Counted from the stretch's first letter, positions 1 through 6,083 are shown. The stretch: DNA of 6,638 bases from Asaia bogorensis (GCA_945871455.1 CAMBXJ010000253.1:1-6638); one strand, 5' to 3'. The notes: generated by a model not told the origin, from the letters alone. Numbers and translations: made by a program.

Positions 1-66
1 TACGCGCTGGGCTATCGGTTCGATGTCGTGCTGCGTGGCCGTGGCGCCACCCCGATGGAGGCCTGA
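1..66 (+). CDS. pcaH: Protocatechuate 3,4-dioxygenase beta subunit, C-terminal end only
   Basis: The window opens inside a reading frame of 21 sense codons ending in TGA at 64-66. The residues read YALGYRFDVVLRGRGATPME plus a final A. The YRFDVVLRG segment followed by a TP(M/F)E-type end is the usual C-terminus of PcaH. The subunit carries the non-heme Fe(III) (two Tyr and two His ligands in the family), but those residues lie upstream of the window and cannot be checked. The call rests on this short tail plus the pcaG gene starting 3 nt later, the standard pcaHG order. The reaction of the complex is intradiol cleavage of protocatechuate to 3-carboxy-cis,cis-muconate in the cytoplasm. Confidence 0.85.
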   Translation, partial: YALGYRFDVVLRGRGATPMEA

Positions 67-69
67 CCC

Positions 70-591
70 ATGGGAATCGCCACCGCCAGCCAGACCATCG
101 GCCCCTATTGGCATCTGATCGAGGACAAGGACTGGGCCGACCTGACCCGGTTCGGCGCCACCGGCGACAAAATCGTCCTGACCGGCACCATCTTCGACGG
201 TGACGGCAAGCCCTGCCCCGATACCTGCGTGGAGATCTGGCAGTCCGACCCGCCAGCCAGCGACCTATTCCCCGGTTTCGGGCGGGCGAACAGCGATGCC
301 AGCGGCACGTTTCGTCTGATCACCATCAAGCCGGGACCGGTCGCGGGTTTGGGCAATGCCCAGCAGGCGCCGCATATCGCGATCTGCCTGCTCGCACGCG
401 GGTTGATGGCGGGGTTGGTGACACGGGCATATTTCGCCGGCGATCCGCTGAATGCGACGGACCCGCTACTGTCGTCCATCGAGGACGCCGGTTTGCGCGG
501 CACCCTGATCGCCGCACCCGATGGGCCGGGGGTCTGGCGGCTTGACATCCAGCTGCAAGGCGACGGGGAGACCGTGTTTCTGGACGTGTGA
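70..591 (+). CDS. pcaG: Protocatechuate 3,4-dioxygenase alpha subunit
   Basis: A 173-residue protein, close to family alpha-subunit length (about 200), slightly short. Seen in it: ASQTIGPYW at residues 6-14 (the N-terminal SQT(I/V)GPY signature), VEIWQ at 54-58, GFGR at 69-72, PHIAICLLARGL at 101-112 followed by L-TRAYF (116-122), and the C-terminal RLDIQLQGDGETVFLDV (157-173), all typical of PcaG. The alpha subunit is not the iron-bearing chain; it pairs with PcaH and shapes the active site of the intradiol ring-cleavage enzyme in the beta-ketoadipate pathway. The ATG at 70 is preceded by GGAGG at 57-61, inside the end of pcaH, so the two are translationally close and surely co-transcribed. 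No frameshift or missing block is seen. Confidence in family is high. Confidence 0.95.
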   Translation: MGIATASQTIGPYWHLIEDKDWADLTRFGATGDKIVLTGTIFDGDGKPCPDTCVEIWQSDPPASDLFPGFGRANSDASGTFRLITIKPGPVAGLGNAQQAPHIAICLLARGLMAGLVTRAYFAGDPLNATDPLLSSIEDAGLRGTLIAAPDGPGVWRLDIQLQGDGETVFLDV

Positions 592-620
592 CCGAAGCTG
601 GATCATCGTCGGAACCAACT

Positions 621-625
621 GGAGG
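621..625 (+). promoter_or_regulatory. Shine-Dalgarno of the VOC-protein gene
   Basis: GGAGG lies 7 nt before the ATG at 633. It decides this start over the in-frame GTG at 588, which overlaps the pcaG stop and would add 15 residues that do not resemble a VOC N-terminus. Confidence 0.75.
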
Positions 626-632
626 GAACGCC

Positions 633-1556
633 ATGTTGCCAACGCCGCGCTTCCATCATCTGCACTTGCGATCCGTCGATCCGGATGCCGCCATCGCCTT
701 TTATGTCCGGCAATTTCCCAGCGGGACGAAGGGGGAATGGGGCGGGTTCCCGGCGCTGCTGTCGCCGAACAACTGCATGATCCTGTTCGACAAGGTCTCG
801 ACCCCGCCCCCCAGCGAACCGCAAAGCGCGATCTGGCATTTCGGCTGGCATGTCACCGATGTCCGGGCCGCCGCATCCACCTTCGCGGGCCGGCCGGAGG
901 TAACGATCGCGCCGCTATATACCGGCGTAGGCGATGGCTCCGTTGTTGTCAGCAGCGACACCTGGTTCAAAATCGGCGACCTGCTGGGCGTGACGCCGGC
1001 CCAGATCGCGGCGTTCCAGGCCGCTGGGACGCCACCGCCCGGTGGGCCGGGATTTGCGTATTTCCGGGGCGGACCCGAGGCGGCCTTGTTCGAAATCGCC
1101 GGGAATTATCCGGCCGAGCGGTTCAACCATATTCATATGTGGCAGGAAGATCCGCTGTGCGCGCAGCTTTGGTATCAGCGCGTGCTGAATGCACCGTCCC
1201 GGGCCAGTTTCGGCGCCGTGACCGTGACGGAGGCGGATTGCCAGGTGCCTCGGACCCCGGATCGGACGTTTCCGGCCCTGGATCGGGCCGGGATGTTCCG
1301 GGCGCCGCGCGGCGGGGTGACGTTCGGGGACGTCGATATGATCTGGTATGCCAATCAGGGGGAGGCGCCATTGGGCGGTTCTATCGGCCAGATGCAGGAT
1401 CACATCGGGTTGGCGGTTGCCGATCTTGATGCATGGGTCGCGAAGTTGCGCGCCGATGGGGTGACGTTTCTGTCCGACCTCTACCGGTTGGGCGATACGC
1501 GCGCGGTGATGATCGAGGGGCCGAGCCGGGAGGGGGTGGAACTGGTTGAGGTATAG
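633..1556 (+). CDS. Two-module VOC family protein (glyoxalase/extradiol dioxygenase-like)
   Basis: A 307-residue soluble protein without signal peptide. Two vicinal-oxygen-chelate modules can be traced. Module 1 (about 7-156) begins FHHLHLRSVD (H8, H9, H11), continues with HFGWHVTD (H73) and ends AALFEIAG (E154). Module 2 (about 164-307) begins FNHIHMW (H166, H168), continues QDHIGLAVADLDAWV (H257) and ends GVELVEV (E303). A His...His...Glu pattern thus appears twice, matching the usual metal-ligand positions of this superfamily; assigning ligands is inference. The gene follows pcaG after 41 nt on the same strand, so it is probably part of the aromatic-degradation operon, perhaps as a ring-cleavage or isomerising enzyme. 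VOC members also include glyoxalases and resistance proteins, so the reaction is not determined. Family confidence is high, substrate unknown. Confidence 0.85.
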   Translation: MLPTPRFHHLHLRSVDPDAAIAFYVRQFPSGTKGEWGGFPALLSPNNCMILFDKVSTPPPSEPQSAIWHFGWHVTDVRAAASTFAGRPEVTIAPLYTGVGDGSVVVSSDTWFKIGDLLGVTPAQIAAFQAAGTPPPGGPGFAYFRGGPEAALFEIAGNYPAERFNHIHMWQEDPLCAQLWYQRVLNAPSRASFGAVTVTEADCQVPRTPDRTFPALDRAGMFRAPRGGVTFGDVDMIWYANQGEAPLGGSIGQMQDHIGLAVADLDAWVAKLRADGVTFLSDLYRLGDTRAVMIEGPSREGVELVEV

Positions 1557-1814
1557 GGTGTGGGATGCAGCGGCGGCGGCTCGCGTGACAGGGACGCCTG
1601 GTCCGGCACCCTGGGGACATGGCGGCCGACATTCCCTGCATCGGCCCGATTGATCCGGTCGCACGTCCCTCGCCCCCCGAAATCGTCCAGCGGTTCGGCT
1701 GACCATGCATTGATCGTTTGTCTCCGGCGGCCGTGATGGTGGGACGCTGTCGGTGTGCGGGACGGAAGGGGACCGGGCGGCTTTCAGCACCGCCCGCCGG
1801 TCCGACATCCAAGA
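1557..1814. other. Convergent intergenic gap
   Basis: 258 nt between the stop of the VOC gene and the stop of the repeat-protein gene. Open frames crossing it are shadows of neighbouring genes with arginine- and proline-rich translations. Apart from the hairpin at 1770-1803 I see no RNA gene, repeat or promoter-like pair worth calling. A 7-bp inverted pair (AGGGACG at 1589-1595, CGTCCCT at 1663-1669) is too far apart to mean much. Confidence 0.6.
1770..1803 (-). terminator. Bulged GC-rich hairpin after the repeat-protein gene
   Basis: GGACCGG (1770-1776) pairs with CCGGTCC (1797-1803) and GCGG (1777-1780) with CCGC (1790-1793); a 3-nt bulge sits at 1794-1796 and the loop is 9 nt. It lies 11 nt past the stop of the minus-strand gene ending at 1815, where a terminator would be expected. 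Neither strand has a T-run after it, so it is not a classical intrinsic terminator. It may only stabilise the 3' end of the message. Confidence 0.35.
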
Positions 1815-2258
1815 TCAGCCACAATAGTCCCAGTAACCCTGGTTTTGCGCCGGGTTGGACCAGAACCAGCACAACTGCGGGGCTGGCGGCGGCGGCGGCG
1901 CCGTCGCGGCGATCATGACGCCAATCGCGACACCCGCGACGACGGTCCCGTAGTACGGCGCGCGGACCCATGGCCTGACACCGCCGACATAGGCAACGCC
2001 GCCATAAGGCGCGCGAACCGCCGCCGCGCCGACGGGCGCACGAACGGCCGCCGCACCGTATGGCCCGACCGCGGCGGCACCGCCCGCGGGCCCGCGAACC
2101 GCGACGCCACCGGCGGGACCACGGACCGCGGCCGCACCCGCGGGACCTCGATACGCGGCCCCACCGGCGGGGCCGTGCACCGCGCCCCAGCCAAACGCGT
2201 TCGTTGCGGGGATCAGACCCAGGGACGCGGCGAGACCGAAAGCGACCAGGCGGCTCAT
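1815..2258 (-). CDS. Small secreted nonapeptide-repeat protein, partner of DUF2092 protein
   Basis: A 147-residue protein that I do not recognise as a named family. Seen in order: a signal-peptide-like start (MSRLVAFGLAASLGLIPATN, 1-20, likely cut near 20-24); seven tandem 9-residue units at 29-91 of the type GPAGGAAVR, drifting to APYGGVAYV in the last; a short VRPWVRAPYYG link; a glycine-dotted hydrophobic segment TVVAGVAIGVMIAATA (105-120) that could cross or insert into a membrane; PPPPPAP (121-127); and an aromatic tail CWFWSNPAQNQGYWDYC bracketed by Cys130 and Cys146, able to form a disulfide. The ATG at 2258 overlaps the TGA of the DUF2092 gene as ATGA, so translation is probably coupled; GGGGG at 2266-2270 may serve as a weak ribosome site. 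An envelope or surface location is inferred. Similar low-complexity small proteins occur beside DUF2092 genes in other proteobacteria, from memory and unverified. Confidence 0.75.
   Translation of the reverse strand: MSRLVAFGLAASLGLIPATNAFGWGAVHGPAGGAAYRGPAGAAAVRGPAGGVAVRGPAGGAAAVGPYGAAAVRAPVGAAAVRAPYGGVAYVGGVRPWVRAPYYGTVVAGVAIGVMIAATAPPPPPAPQLCWFWSNPAQNQGYWDYCG
1986..2174 (-). repeat. Seven 27-bp coding tandem repeats
   Basis: The stretch encodes seven consecutive nonapeptides (residues 29-91 of the gene ending at 1815): GPAGGAAYR, GPAGAAAVR, GPAGGVAVR, GPAGGAAAV, GPYGAAAVR, APVGAAAVR, APYGGVAYV. Position 2 is always Pro and position 4 always Gly; position 1 is Gly, changing to Ala in the last two; position 9 is usually Arg. 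Codons for the same residue vary between units, so the array is not a recent DNA duplication. The peptide pattern seems to be what is kept. Confidence 0.85.
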
Positions 2259-3049
2259 TTCTTGACCCCCGTTGATTGTTTCAAAGCGGCACCAAGTTGC
2301 AGTAGTTCCGCCCCCGCCGGCGGTTCGAACCGGAACTCCGCATCCGGCGGCGGCGCCGCGAACCGCCAGTCGGAGAATTCCGCGACGAAATTCGGAGCAC
2401 CTGGCAGCGAGCGATAGGACACGATCAACCGGCGCGGCAATGACGCGTCATTGGCTTCAAGCCAAAGCTCCAGCCCGATGCCCGGTGGCTGCGAGAACAC
2501 CAGGTGGCGGCATGGCACGCCGTCGATCATTGCCATCCCGACCTGCCGGCCGGCGGTCACCCCGGTCAGAAACGCCTTGTCGGGCGCATCCGTCAGGAAA
2601 TCGGCGAGCGGAAAGTCGACACCGAAACGGCCGACGACGACGTGGAGCATTCCTTCGATCGTAGGCGGCACCGGAAGGCTCGCATACTTCTTGCCGTTGT
2701 CGAGGACCACCGTTGCCGTCTTGCCATCGTAAAACAGCTTCCTGGGTCCGTCGTCGCCCGTCCCGTCGACCAGCAGATGGTCCGGTCGACCGACGGTAAC
2801 CTTGAAATTGTGCCCGATATGCAGCAGTTCGCCGTTGTTGTTCGCGGACACCCGGAGGGTGCGCGCCTGGAAGGAGAACGCCTTCGACTGCAAGGTCGCG
2901 CTCATGCGAGCAAGCGCTGTACTTGCATCCTCGCTGATCGCCGGCTTCGACACAGTGGCGGCGTAAGCGCCTATATGGGGTGTCCCGGCCAAGCCGATTG
3001 CCGCGCTGGCAAGCAAGCTCGCCATGAGTGCCGCGTTCCTGAGTTTCAC
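2255..3049 (-). CDS. DUF2092 family exported protein
   Basis: A 264-residue protein with a signal peptide: KLRN, a hydrophobic run, and a likely cleavage after AYA (residue 30). The mature part shows the DUF2092 pattern: a helix with ALARMSATLQSKAFSFQA (45-62), strands with a KLFYDGKTATVVL motif (104-116), KKYASLPVP (120-128), FPLADFLTD (146-154), MIDGVPCRHLVFSQ (174-187), LELWLEAND.SLPRRLIVSYR (193-213) and a closing DAEFRFEPPAGAEL (236-249). This family is related in fold to LolA/LolB-type lipoprotein carriers, curved beta-sheets that hold lipid, so a periplasmic lipid- or lipoprotein-binding role is possible but unproven. The start is GTG at 3047-3049, chosen for the strong AAGGGGGA before it and the correct signal-peptide N-terminus. 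It is the first gene of a two-gene unit with the repeat protein, with which it overlaps by 4 nt (ATGA). Confidence 0.9.
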   Translation of the reverse strand: MKLRNAALMASLLASAAIGLAGTPHIGAYAATVSKPAISEDASTALARMSATLQSKAFSFQARTLRVSANNNGELLHIGHNFKVTVGRPDHLLVDGTGDDGPRKLFYDGKTATVVLDNGKKYASLPVPPTIEGMLHVVVGRFGVDFPLADFLTDAPDKAFLTGVTAGRQVGMAMIDGVPCRHLVFSQPPGIGLELWLEANDASLPRRLIVSYRSLPGAPNFVAEFSDWRFAAPPPDAEFRFEPPAGAELLQLGAALKQSTGVKK

Positions 3050-3297
3050 GCTATATCCCCCTTGTTACGGGTGGTCGGACAGGTGCGTGGCCAACGCTCT
3101 GGTTCGTCCCGTCGTCCGACCGTACCGCGTAAGGCCATTGCGCGTAAAGGGTCGCGGAAGCGAGCCCCCAACGGGGCCGTCATCGTTGCGGACGGCTCGC
3201 CAGCCCGGAGTCGCTGCTCATGAAGGGCATGGACCGCAACCGCCGTCAGCGGCACCCACCCCATTCCAGGCTCGCTCCAACAAGGAGACAGCGTCAC
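3050..3297. other. Spacer between PAL-like and DUF2092 genes
   Basis: 248 nt, both flanking genes on the minus strand. It must hold the promoter of the DUF2092 unit unless that unit is read through from the ABC operon. I could not pick a convincing -35/-10 pair. A weak stem (CTCC/GGAG with a 5-nt loop, 3274-3286) follows the PAL-like stop but has no T-run. An 83-codon minus frame spanning the gap (GTG at 3297) runs into the DUF2092 start, has no family resemblance and is judged spurious. Confidence 0.5.
3056..3063 (-). promoter_or_regulatory. Shine-Dalgarno of the DUF2092 gene
   Basis: On the minus strand AAGGGGGA precedes the GTG at 3049 by 6 nt. It supports a GTG start; no ATG at this position gives a signal peptide of proper length. 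Confidence 0.7.
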
Positions 3298-4206
3298 CTA
3301 AACCCGCTCATACTTCACCACCCGCCGCACCCGTCCCCAATCCCCAGGCTGCACCACATAGATATCGCCCCGCGAATCCCCCCAGATCCCATGGCAGGAC
3401 TTGTGCACCGGTCCACCCCACCGAGCCAGCCGTTCGCCATCCAACGTCAGCACGCTGATCATCCCGCCATTGTGTTCCGGGATGTAAACGACATCGTCCG
3501 CGTCGACATAGAAGAACGCCGGCCCGATCAACTCGGTCGGCCAGATGCCCAGCAGCCCGCCGGCCTGGTCGAACACCTGAACCCGGTCATTCTCCCGGTC
3601 CGCCACCAGCAGTCGTCCGTGCCGGTCCACCCAGATGCCGTGCGGCAGGTTGAACCGGCCGGGCGCATCCCCTGGCTCCCCCCATGAAAAGTGGTAGTCC
3701 CCTTTGGGGGAGAACTTGTGCACGCGGGCGTTGCCATAGCCGTCGGTCATGAACATCGAACCATCGGCGGCAAACGCGATATCGGTCGGGATGTTGAACG
3801 GACCGGCGCCGTGCCGCACCTTCTTCCAGGCGGTCGAGCTCAGATCGTCGGACGGCACGCCGGTGTCGGAGCGTTGATCCTTCACGCCGATCGTCTGCAA
3901 CAACGTCCCGTCGGGCGTGAACTTGAAGAACTGCATGCTGTGCCCGTCGGTCAGCCACAGCGCACCCTGGTCGTCGAAACGAATCGCGTGCGGCTGGTTG
4001 AACAGCCCGGCGCCCCACGATGACAGGAAATTCCCGTCGCGATCGAAGATCACCACCGGATGCTCCGGGTTGCGGCTGAAGCAGAACACGCGATCCTGGG
4101 CATCGACCGCGACGGCGGCGGCCTTGATTTCCATATCCGCCGGAGGCTTCTGCCAGTCCTCATGCACCCGGAAGGTGTGTTTCCCGCTGCCGACGATTGT
4201 TTCCAT
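3298..4206 (-). CDS. PAL-like six-bladed beta-propeller (NHL-repeat) protein
   Basis: A 302-residue protein of NHL-type repeats throughout; the group is commonly annotated peptidyl-alpha-hydroxyglycine alpha-amidating lyase family. Repeats are visible at FNQPHAIRFDDQGALWLTD (69-87), NIPTDIAFAADGSMFMTDGY (138-157), NLPHGIWVDRHGRLLVADRE (186-205) and CHGIWGDSRGDIYVV (271-285). Compared with the rat PAL domain as I recall it, the zinc ligands H585, H690 and H786 match H73, H189 and H272; catalytic Y654 matches Y157 in DGYGNARV; R706 matches R204 in ADRENDRVQVF. The Met two residues before the third His is Ser270 here. There is no signal peptide, so the protein is cytoplasmic, unlike animal PAL, and no PHM partner is in the window. 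It starts 15 nt after the permease stop, with GGGGAG at 4214-4219, so it is co-transcribed with the ABC genes. True substrate unknown; it may be a lyase, lactonase or binding propeller. The stop is TAG. Confidence 0.85.
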   Translation of the reverse strand: METIVGSGKHTFRVHEDWQKPPADMEIKAAAVAVDAQDRVFCFSRNPEHPVVIFDRDGNFLSSWGAGLFNQPHAIRFDDQGALWLTDGHSMQFFKFTPDGTLLQTIGVKDQRSDTGVPSDDLSSTAWKKVRHGAGPFNIPTDIAFAADGSMFMTDGYGNARVHKFSPKGDYHFSWGEPGDAPGRFNLPHGIWVDRHGRLLVADRENDRVQVFDQAGGLLGIWPTELIGPAFFYVDADDVVYIPEHNGGMISVLTLDGERLARWGGPVHKSCHGIWGDSRGDIYVVQPGDWGRVRRVVKYERV

Positions 4207-4221
4207 CTGTTCTCTCCCCGT

Positions 4222-5088
4222 TCAGTTCTGCATGCCCCACCGACGAAGCGTGCGCTGTTCGATCGTGCGAAAGATCACGTTTTCCACCACCAATCCGATC
4301 ACGATGATGGTCAGCAGCCCGGCAAACACTTCCGGAATGTCGAGCTGGTTCTTGCTCTCGAAAATATACCACCCCAGGCCGCCCTTGCCGGACGCCACGC
4401 CGAACACGAGTTCCGCCGCGATCAGGGTGCGCCAGGCGAACGCCCAGCCGATCTTAAGGCCGGCGAGGATGGATGGAAACGCCGCCGGGATCAGGATTTT
4501 CAGGACCAGTCCCAGGCCGGACAGGCCGTAATTGCGCCCCACCATCCGCAACGTGGGCGAAACGGCGCGGAACCCGGCGTTGGTGTTCAGCGCCAGCGGC
4601 CACAAGACCGAATGCACCATCACGAACACCAGGCTGCCAATGCCAAGCCCGAACCAGATCAGCGCCAGGGGCAGCAGCGCAATCGCCGGCAGGGGGCTGA
4701 GCATCGCGGTCACGGTTTCCAGGAAATCCGTTCCGACTCGCGTGGTAATCGCCAGGATCGTCAGCACCGCGGCCAGGAATACGCCCACGGAAAAGCCGAG
4801 CATGAGGACTTTGAGGGTGGTCCAGGCACGATCCAGGAGGACGCCCGACTCCAATCCGCCGGACAGAGCCGTCACGGTTTCGGTAAAGGTCGGCACCAGC
4901 AGCGGATTGTCCAGGTATCTTCCATAGACCTCCCAGATCGTTGCCAGCACGATCAACAGGATGGTCTTGCGCAGCCAGACCAGGTGATACAGCCGCTCCC
5001 ACGGGGTCAGGGCCTTTTCGACGATGCCGAAATCCTCGGCGCCGCGGATGGTGCGGTTGACTTCGGGACGGGGAAGGTTGTCAGACAT
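4222..5088 (-). CDS. ABC transporter permease, nitrate/sulfonate/taurine (SsuC/TauC) type
   Basis: A 288-residue inner-membrane protein of normal length for this family. A cytoplasmic N-terminus (1-38) precedes about six hydrophobic segments: roughly 39-57, 92-115, 126-148, 150-170, 215-232 and 256-276. The EAA-type cytoplasmic loop that docks on the ATPase is at 188-214 (GLSGLGLVLKILIPAAFPSI and following ILAGLKIG), with the usual G after the LIPAAFPSI stretch. It forms the pore with the ATPase encoded just upstream; two copies would assemble as a homodimer. The start at 5088 (MSDNLPRPEVN) was chosen over an in-frame ATG at 5169 because the latter adds 27 residues read from inside the ATPase gene, and because GGAGGAG stands 7 nt upstream. 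It overlaps the ATPase stop by 8 nt. Substrate cannot be read from the sequence. Confidence 0.92.
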   Translation of the reverse strand: MSDNLPRPEVNRTIRGAEDFGIVEKALTPWERLYHLVWLRKTILLIVLATIWEVYGRYLDNPLLVPTFTETVTALSGGLESGVLLDRAWTTLKVLMLGFSVGVFLAAVLTILAITTRVGTDFLETVTAMLSPLPAIALLPLALIWFGLGIGSLVFVMVHSVLWPLALNTNAGFRAVSPTLRMVGRNYGLSGLGLVLKILIPAAFPSILAGLKIGWAFAWRTLIAAELVFGVASGKGGLGWYIFESKNQLDIPEVFAGLLTIIVIGLVVENVIFRTIEQRTLRRWGMQN

Positions 5089-5869
5089 GCTCCTGCTCCT
5101 CCACGCGGTCGGCGAACAGGACGCTGTGGATGCGTTCCTCCAGGGCGACCGCCAGGGCCGGGTCGGCATCGCGGGGGACGCTGTTCCACTCGGCCTTCAC
5201 CTGGCCGGGATGCGGCGACATCAGCAGGATGCGGTTGCCGATCTTCACCGCTTCCGGAATGGAATGGGTGACGAACAGCACAGTGAAGCGCGTATCGTCC
5301 CAGAGTTGCAGCAATTCGTCCTGCATGCGCCGCCTGGTCAGGGCGTCGAGTGCCGCGAAGGGTTCGTCCATCAGCAGAATGTCCGGCTCCATCGCCATGC
5401 CGCGTGCGATGGCGACTCGCTGCTTCATGCCGCCGGACAGGGTGTGGGGATAGGCGTCGACGAATCGGGTCAGATGGACCTTCTCGATGTAGTGCAGTGC
5501 CCGGTCCCGCGCCGCCTTGCCGCGCAGCCGGCCGGAGGTTTCCAGCGCGAACATCACGTTTTGCAGCACGGTCTTCCAGGGCAGAAGCTGGTCGAATTCC
5601 TGGAACACCATCATGCGGTCCGGGCCCGGGCGGGTGACGCGGGTGCCTTTCAGGACGATATCGCCCTCGGTCGGCGCCATATAGCCGCCCACGGCCTTCA
5701 GCAGGGTCGATTTGCCGCAGCCCGACGGTCCCAGCAGGATGAAGCGGTCGGACCGCTGGACCGTGAAATCGACCCGGTAGGTCGCCGTGACCAGATGGTC
5801 CCGGGTCTTGTATTGCAAGGTGACGCCTCGCACGTCGAGCAGCGGGGGCGCCTGGGTTTGATCGGGCAT
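5081..5869 (-). CDS. ABC transporter ATP-binding protein, nitrate/sulfonate/taurine (SsuB/TauB) type
   Basis: A 262-residue cytoplasmic ATPase with every nucleotide-binding motif intact: Walker A GPSGCGKST (47-55), Q-loop VFQEFDQLLPW with Q90, signature LSGGMKQ (144-150), Walker B ILLMDEP (164-170, D168 and E169), D-loop ALD (173-175) and H-loop H202 in VTHSIPEA. The QEFDQLLPWKTVLQNV stretch and HSIPEAV are typical of the nitrate/taurine/sulfonate import ATPases. It energises the permease encoded next. The frame stays open far upstream, but the ATG at 5869 gives the expected N-terminus (a short lead, then LLDVRGVTLQY) and has GAGAGG at 5874-5879; an ATG at 5926 would add 19 residues and is less likely. 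First gene of a three-gene operon (ATPase, permease, PAL-like). No periplasmic binding protein gene is adjacent: upstream is a divergent gene and downstream the PAL-like gene. Confidence 0.95.
   Translation of the reverse strand: MPDQTQAPPLLDVRGVTLQYKTRDHLVTATYRVDFTVQRSDRFILLGPSGCGKSTLLKAVGGYMAPTEGDIVLKGTRVTRPGPDRMMVFQEFDQLLPWKTVLQNVMFALETSGRLRGKAARDRALHYIEKVHLTRFVDAYPHTLSGGMKQRVAIARGMAMEPDILLMDEPFAALDALTRRRMQDELLQLWDDTRFTVLFVTHSIPEAVKIGNRILLMSPHPGQVKAEWNSVPRDADPALAVALEERIHSVLFADRVEEQEHV
5096..5102 (-). promoter_or_regulatory. Shine-Dalgarno of the permease gene, inside the ATPase gene
   Basis: Minus-strand GGAGGAG lies 7 nt before the permease ATG at 5088; a second AGGAG sits almost against the ATG. 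Both are within the last codons of the ATPase gene and explain its acidic EEQEHV end. This settles the permease start. Confidence 0.75.
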
Positions 5870-6083
5870 GATGCCTCTCGGACGGTTCCTGTGCGGCAGT
5901 ATCGCCGGTTTGAACGGCGCGGTCATGGGGGGCGAGCGGCATCGCCGCCGCGATTCCCAGACGGTTCGCACCGGCGGTCCGCCGACGGGCAGCACGCGTC
6001 GCGCCGGTTCGCCACCCGGATGGTTGCGCCCAACCGCCTCTGTCCGCCATAGACTGAACCGGAGTCGTCTAGCGGGAGCGGTC
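5870..6083. other. Divergent promoter region
   Basis: 214 nt separating the start of the minus-strand ABC operon from the start of a plus-strand gene, so it should hold two promoters. For the ABC operon the best minus-strand guess is GATACT (5898-5903) with ATGACC (5921-5926), 17-nt spacing, a weak -35. Also seen: a perfect 13-bp palindrome CGGCGG-T-CCGCCG (5972-5984), a stem GGTTG/CAACC (6022-6035), and CGGTTC three times plus its complement GAACCG once. Long open frames crossing here are GC-rich shadows. Confidence 0.45.
6024..6053 (+). promoter_or_regulatory. Possible sigma70-type promoter of the small exported-protein gene
   Basis: TTGCGC (6024-6029) and CATAGA (6048-6053) are 18 nt apart, about 30 nt before the ATG at 6084. 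CATAGACT-like -10 regions are common in GC-rich alphaproteobacteria, but both hexamers are imperfect. Confidence 0.3.

Noticed and set aside
521..1429. 302-codon plus-strand frame overlapping the VOC gene
   Set aside because: Arg/Gly/Pro-rich out-of-frame shadow with no family motif; the VOC frame at 633-1556 has clear motifs and a ribosome site.
915..1808. 297-codon minus-strand frame opposite the VOC gene
   Set aside because: Antisense shadow typical of high-GC DNA; composition is rich in Arg, Pro and His and shows no domain.
1718..1918. 66-codon plus frame in the convergent gap
   Set aside because: Runs antisense into the repeat protein; no ribosome site and no recognisable features.
1986..2174. 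Collagen-like G-X-Y repeat
   Set aside because: The period is 9 with Gly at positions 1 and 4 but Ala, not Gly, at position 7, so the triplet rule is broken.
1986..2174. CRISPR-like or regulatory DNA repeat
   Set aside because: The 27-bp units are contiguous without spacers, diverge at the DNA level and are explained by the coding frame.
4060..5271. 403-codon plus-strand frame across the permease
   Set aside because: Antisense to the well-supported permease; rich in Gln, His, Arg and Gly, no motif, no ribosome site.
5024..6052. 342-codon plus-strand frame opposite the ABC ATPase
   Set aside because: Antisense to an ATPase with all motifs intact; translation is His/Arg/Gln-rich and unlike any family.
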